Source: Veillonella sp. CHU740 (GTDB lineage Bacteria; Bacillota; Negativicutes; Veillonellales; Veillonellaceae). From it: DNA of 64,000 bases. Location of the stretch: positions 36,739 to 100,738 of the forward strand of contig NZ_RQVD01000007.1 of NCBI RefSeq assembly GCF_003992055.1. Direction: 5' to 3'. The translations under genes and the position numbers were made by a program. The notes under the pieces are model-generated. The model saw only the letters and a program-made list of their open reading frames with translations. It made no database searches and had not been told where the DNA came from. How positions within the stretch are numbered: position 1 is the stretch's first letter; the number at the start of each line of letters is the position of its first letter. Below are positions 63,665 through 64,000 of this stretch, piece by piece.

Positions 63665-63693
63665 ACGTATGTGTATCTTCCCATTACATACGT
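63665..63693 (-). promoter_or_regulatory. inverted repeat in the adhesin leader
   Basis: ACGTATGT and ACATACGT, exact 8-base arms 13 bases apart, about 27 bases before the start codon. It could be an operator or a leader hairpin. Confidence 0.45.
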
Positions 63694-63847
63694 GACACTA
63701 CCATGTATATGCCCAGTATACATATAAATTTTACAACTATTGTTATATCTCTATATTTGATATTTATCTTTCATCAATGGATAGTAGAAACATAGGATTT
63801 AACTTCAAAAAAAAATTCCTTATCCTCATGACTATCGACACTATGAA

Positions 63848-63892
63848 AGAAAAAAGAATACTGTACCAAAACGTAGATCTTGATACAGTATT
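63848..63892 (-). terminator. terminator of a gene beyond the right edge
   Basis: Minus strand: AATACTGTA pairs with TACAGTATT, followed by CTTTTTTC. It would end a minus-strand transcript entering from beyond 64000. Confidence 0.75.
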
Positions 63893-63925
63893 AACACTTC
63901 TGAGAATATAATAGGCTCTATAATA

Positions 63926-63971
63926 AATGTTGGGGCTACTCATATAAGAGTAGTCGCCAACATTCTTTTTT
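63926..63971. terminator. second terminator-like hairpin near the right edge
   Basis: AATGTTGG pairs with CCAACATT, with inner ACTC/GAGT. The better T-run is on the plus strand, yet no plus-strand gene precedes it, so orientation is uncertain. Confidence 0.5.
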
Positions 63972-64000
63972 TGCAATAAAATAGACATATACAAACTCAA

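Larger units (their letters stand above)
63639..64000. other. 362-bp region upstream of the second adhesin
   Basis: No convincing gene. Contains the adhesin leader, an 8-bp inverted repeat and two terminator-like hairpins. A frame at 63764-64000 is discounted because both hairpins lie inside it. Confidence 0.6.

Noticed and set aside
63764..64000. Minus-strand frame of 78 codons at the right edge
   Set aside because: It starts with TTG, has no ribosome-binding site visible and contains two terminator-like hairpins; composition is not protein-like.

Overview
The window is almost certainly from a Veillonella chromosome (Negativicutes: Firmicutes relatives with an outer membrane). This is inferred from content, not from a database match. 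A Firmicutes-type core order (SRP RNA, dnaX, ybaB, recR, a BofA homologue) sits beside outer-membrane machinery (two trimeric autotransporters, a TonB-dependent receptor, ExbB-ExbD-TonB, an SLH-domain protein). There is also a LutABC lactate oxidation operon and an ArsA/ArsB pair of CobT paralogues, which fits a lactate-using Negativicute making phenolic cobamides. No phage, insertion sequence or CRISPR array was found.

Layout. 1-10135 (-): the first ~3378 codons of a giant trimeric autotransporter adhesin, cut by the window edge. 10705-12150: an unrecognised membrane-anchored protein. 12252-12681: five tRNAs (Gly, Asn, Lys, Glu, Val in transcription order). 12995-15565: a lone MNT-type nucleotidyltransferase and arsAB. 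15559-16486: a RelBE-like toxin-antitoxin pair between two nested-palindrome elements. 16479-22138: MATE exporter, an unknown protein, tyrA, two tandem EamA transporters and a YhcH-family protein. 22359-29665: an EF-G paralogue, an amino-acid permease, prmA, an AlbA-type protein between 183-bp direct repeats, and an RluA-type pseudouridine synthase. 30042-30887: a zinc-ribbon/membrane/phospholipase D-like protein.

31190-40093 is an iron uptake island: exbB-exbD-tonB under a promoter with a Fur-like box, an iron-siderophore ABC importer (binding protein, ATPase, two permeases) and a TonB-dependent receptor with another Fur-like box. 40455-41243 holds a repeat array and a second tRNA cluster (Asn, Glu, Val). 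41251-51535: P1-family peptidase, glycerol dehydrogenase-like enzyme, guaA, a UvrD-type helicase with an inserted DEDDh exonuclease, bofA-like, recR, ybaB, dnaX. 51561-52081: SRP RNA and, beside it, a probable Fst-type type I toxin-antitoxin locus. 52087-56885: DUF421/DUF3290 pair, a YwlG-family protein and lutABC. 57412-63638: SLH protein, dapF, a DeoR-family regulator, MscL with a zinc ribbon, and a second, complete trimeric autotransporter.

The most notable observations are: (1) a 39-residue Fst-like toxin with a convergent antisense RNA, shared bidirectional terminator and direct repeats over the toxin start; (2) a family of nested palindromic intergenic elements at three places, two ending within 10 bases of a stop codon; (3) two hairpins with near-identical 12-base loops around the RelBE-like module; (4) 183-bp direct repeats, one carrying a 3' gene fragment, around an AlbA-type gene that seems to have lost its domain core; (5) a promoter followed at once by a terminator-like hairpin ahead of arsA. 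All calls come from reading the sequence; no searches or folding programs were run.
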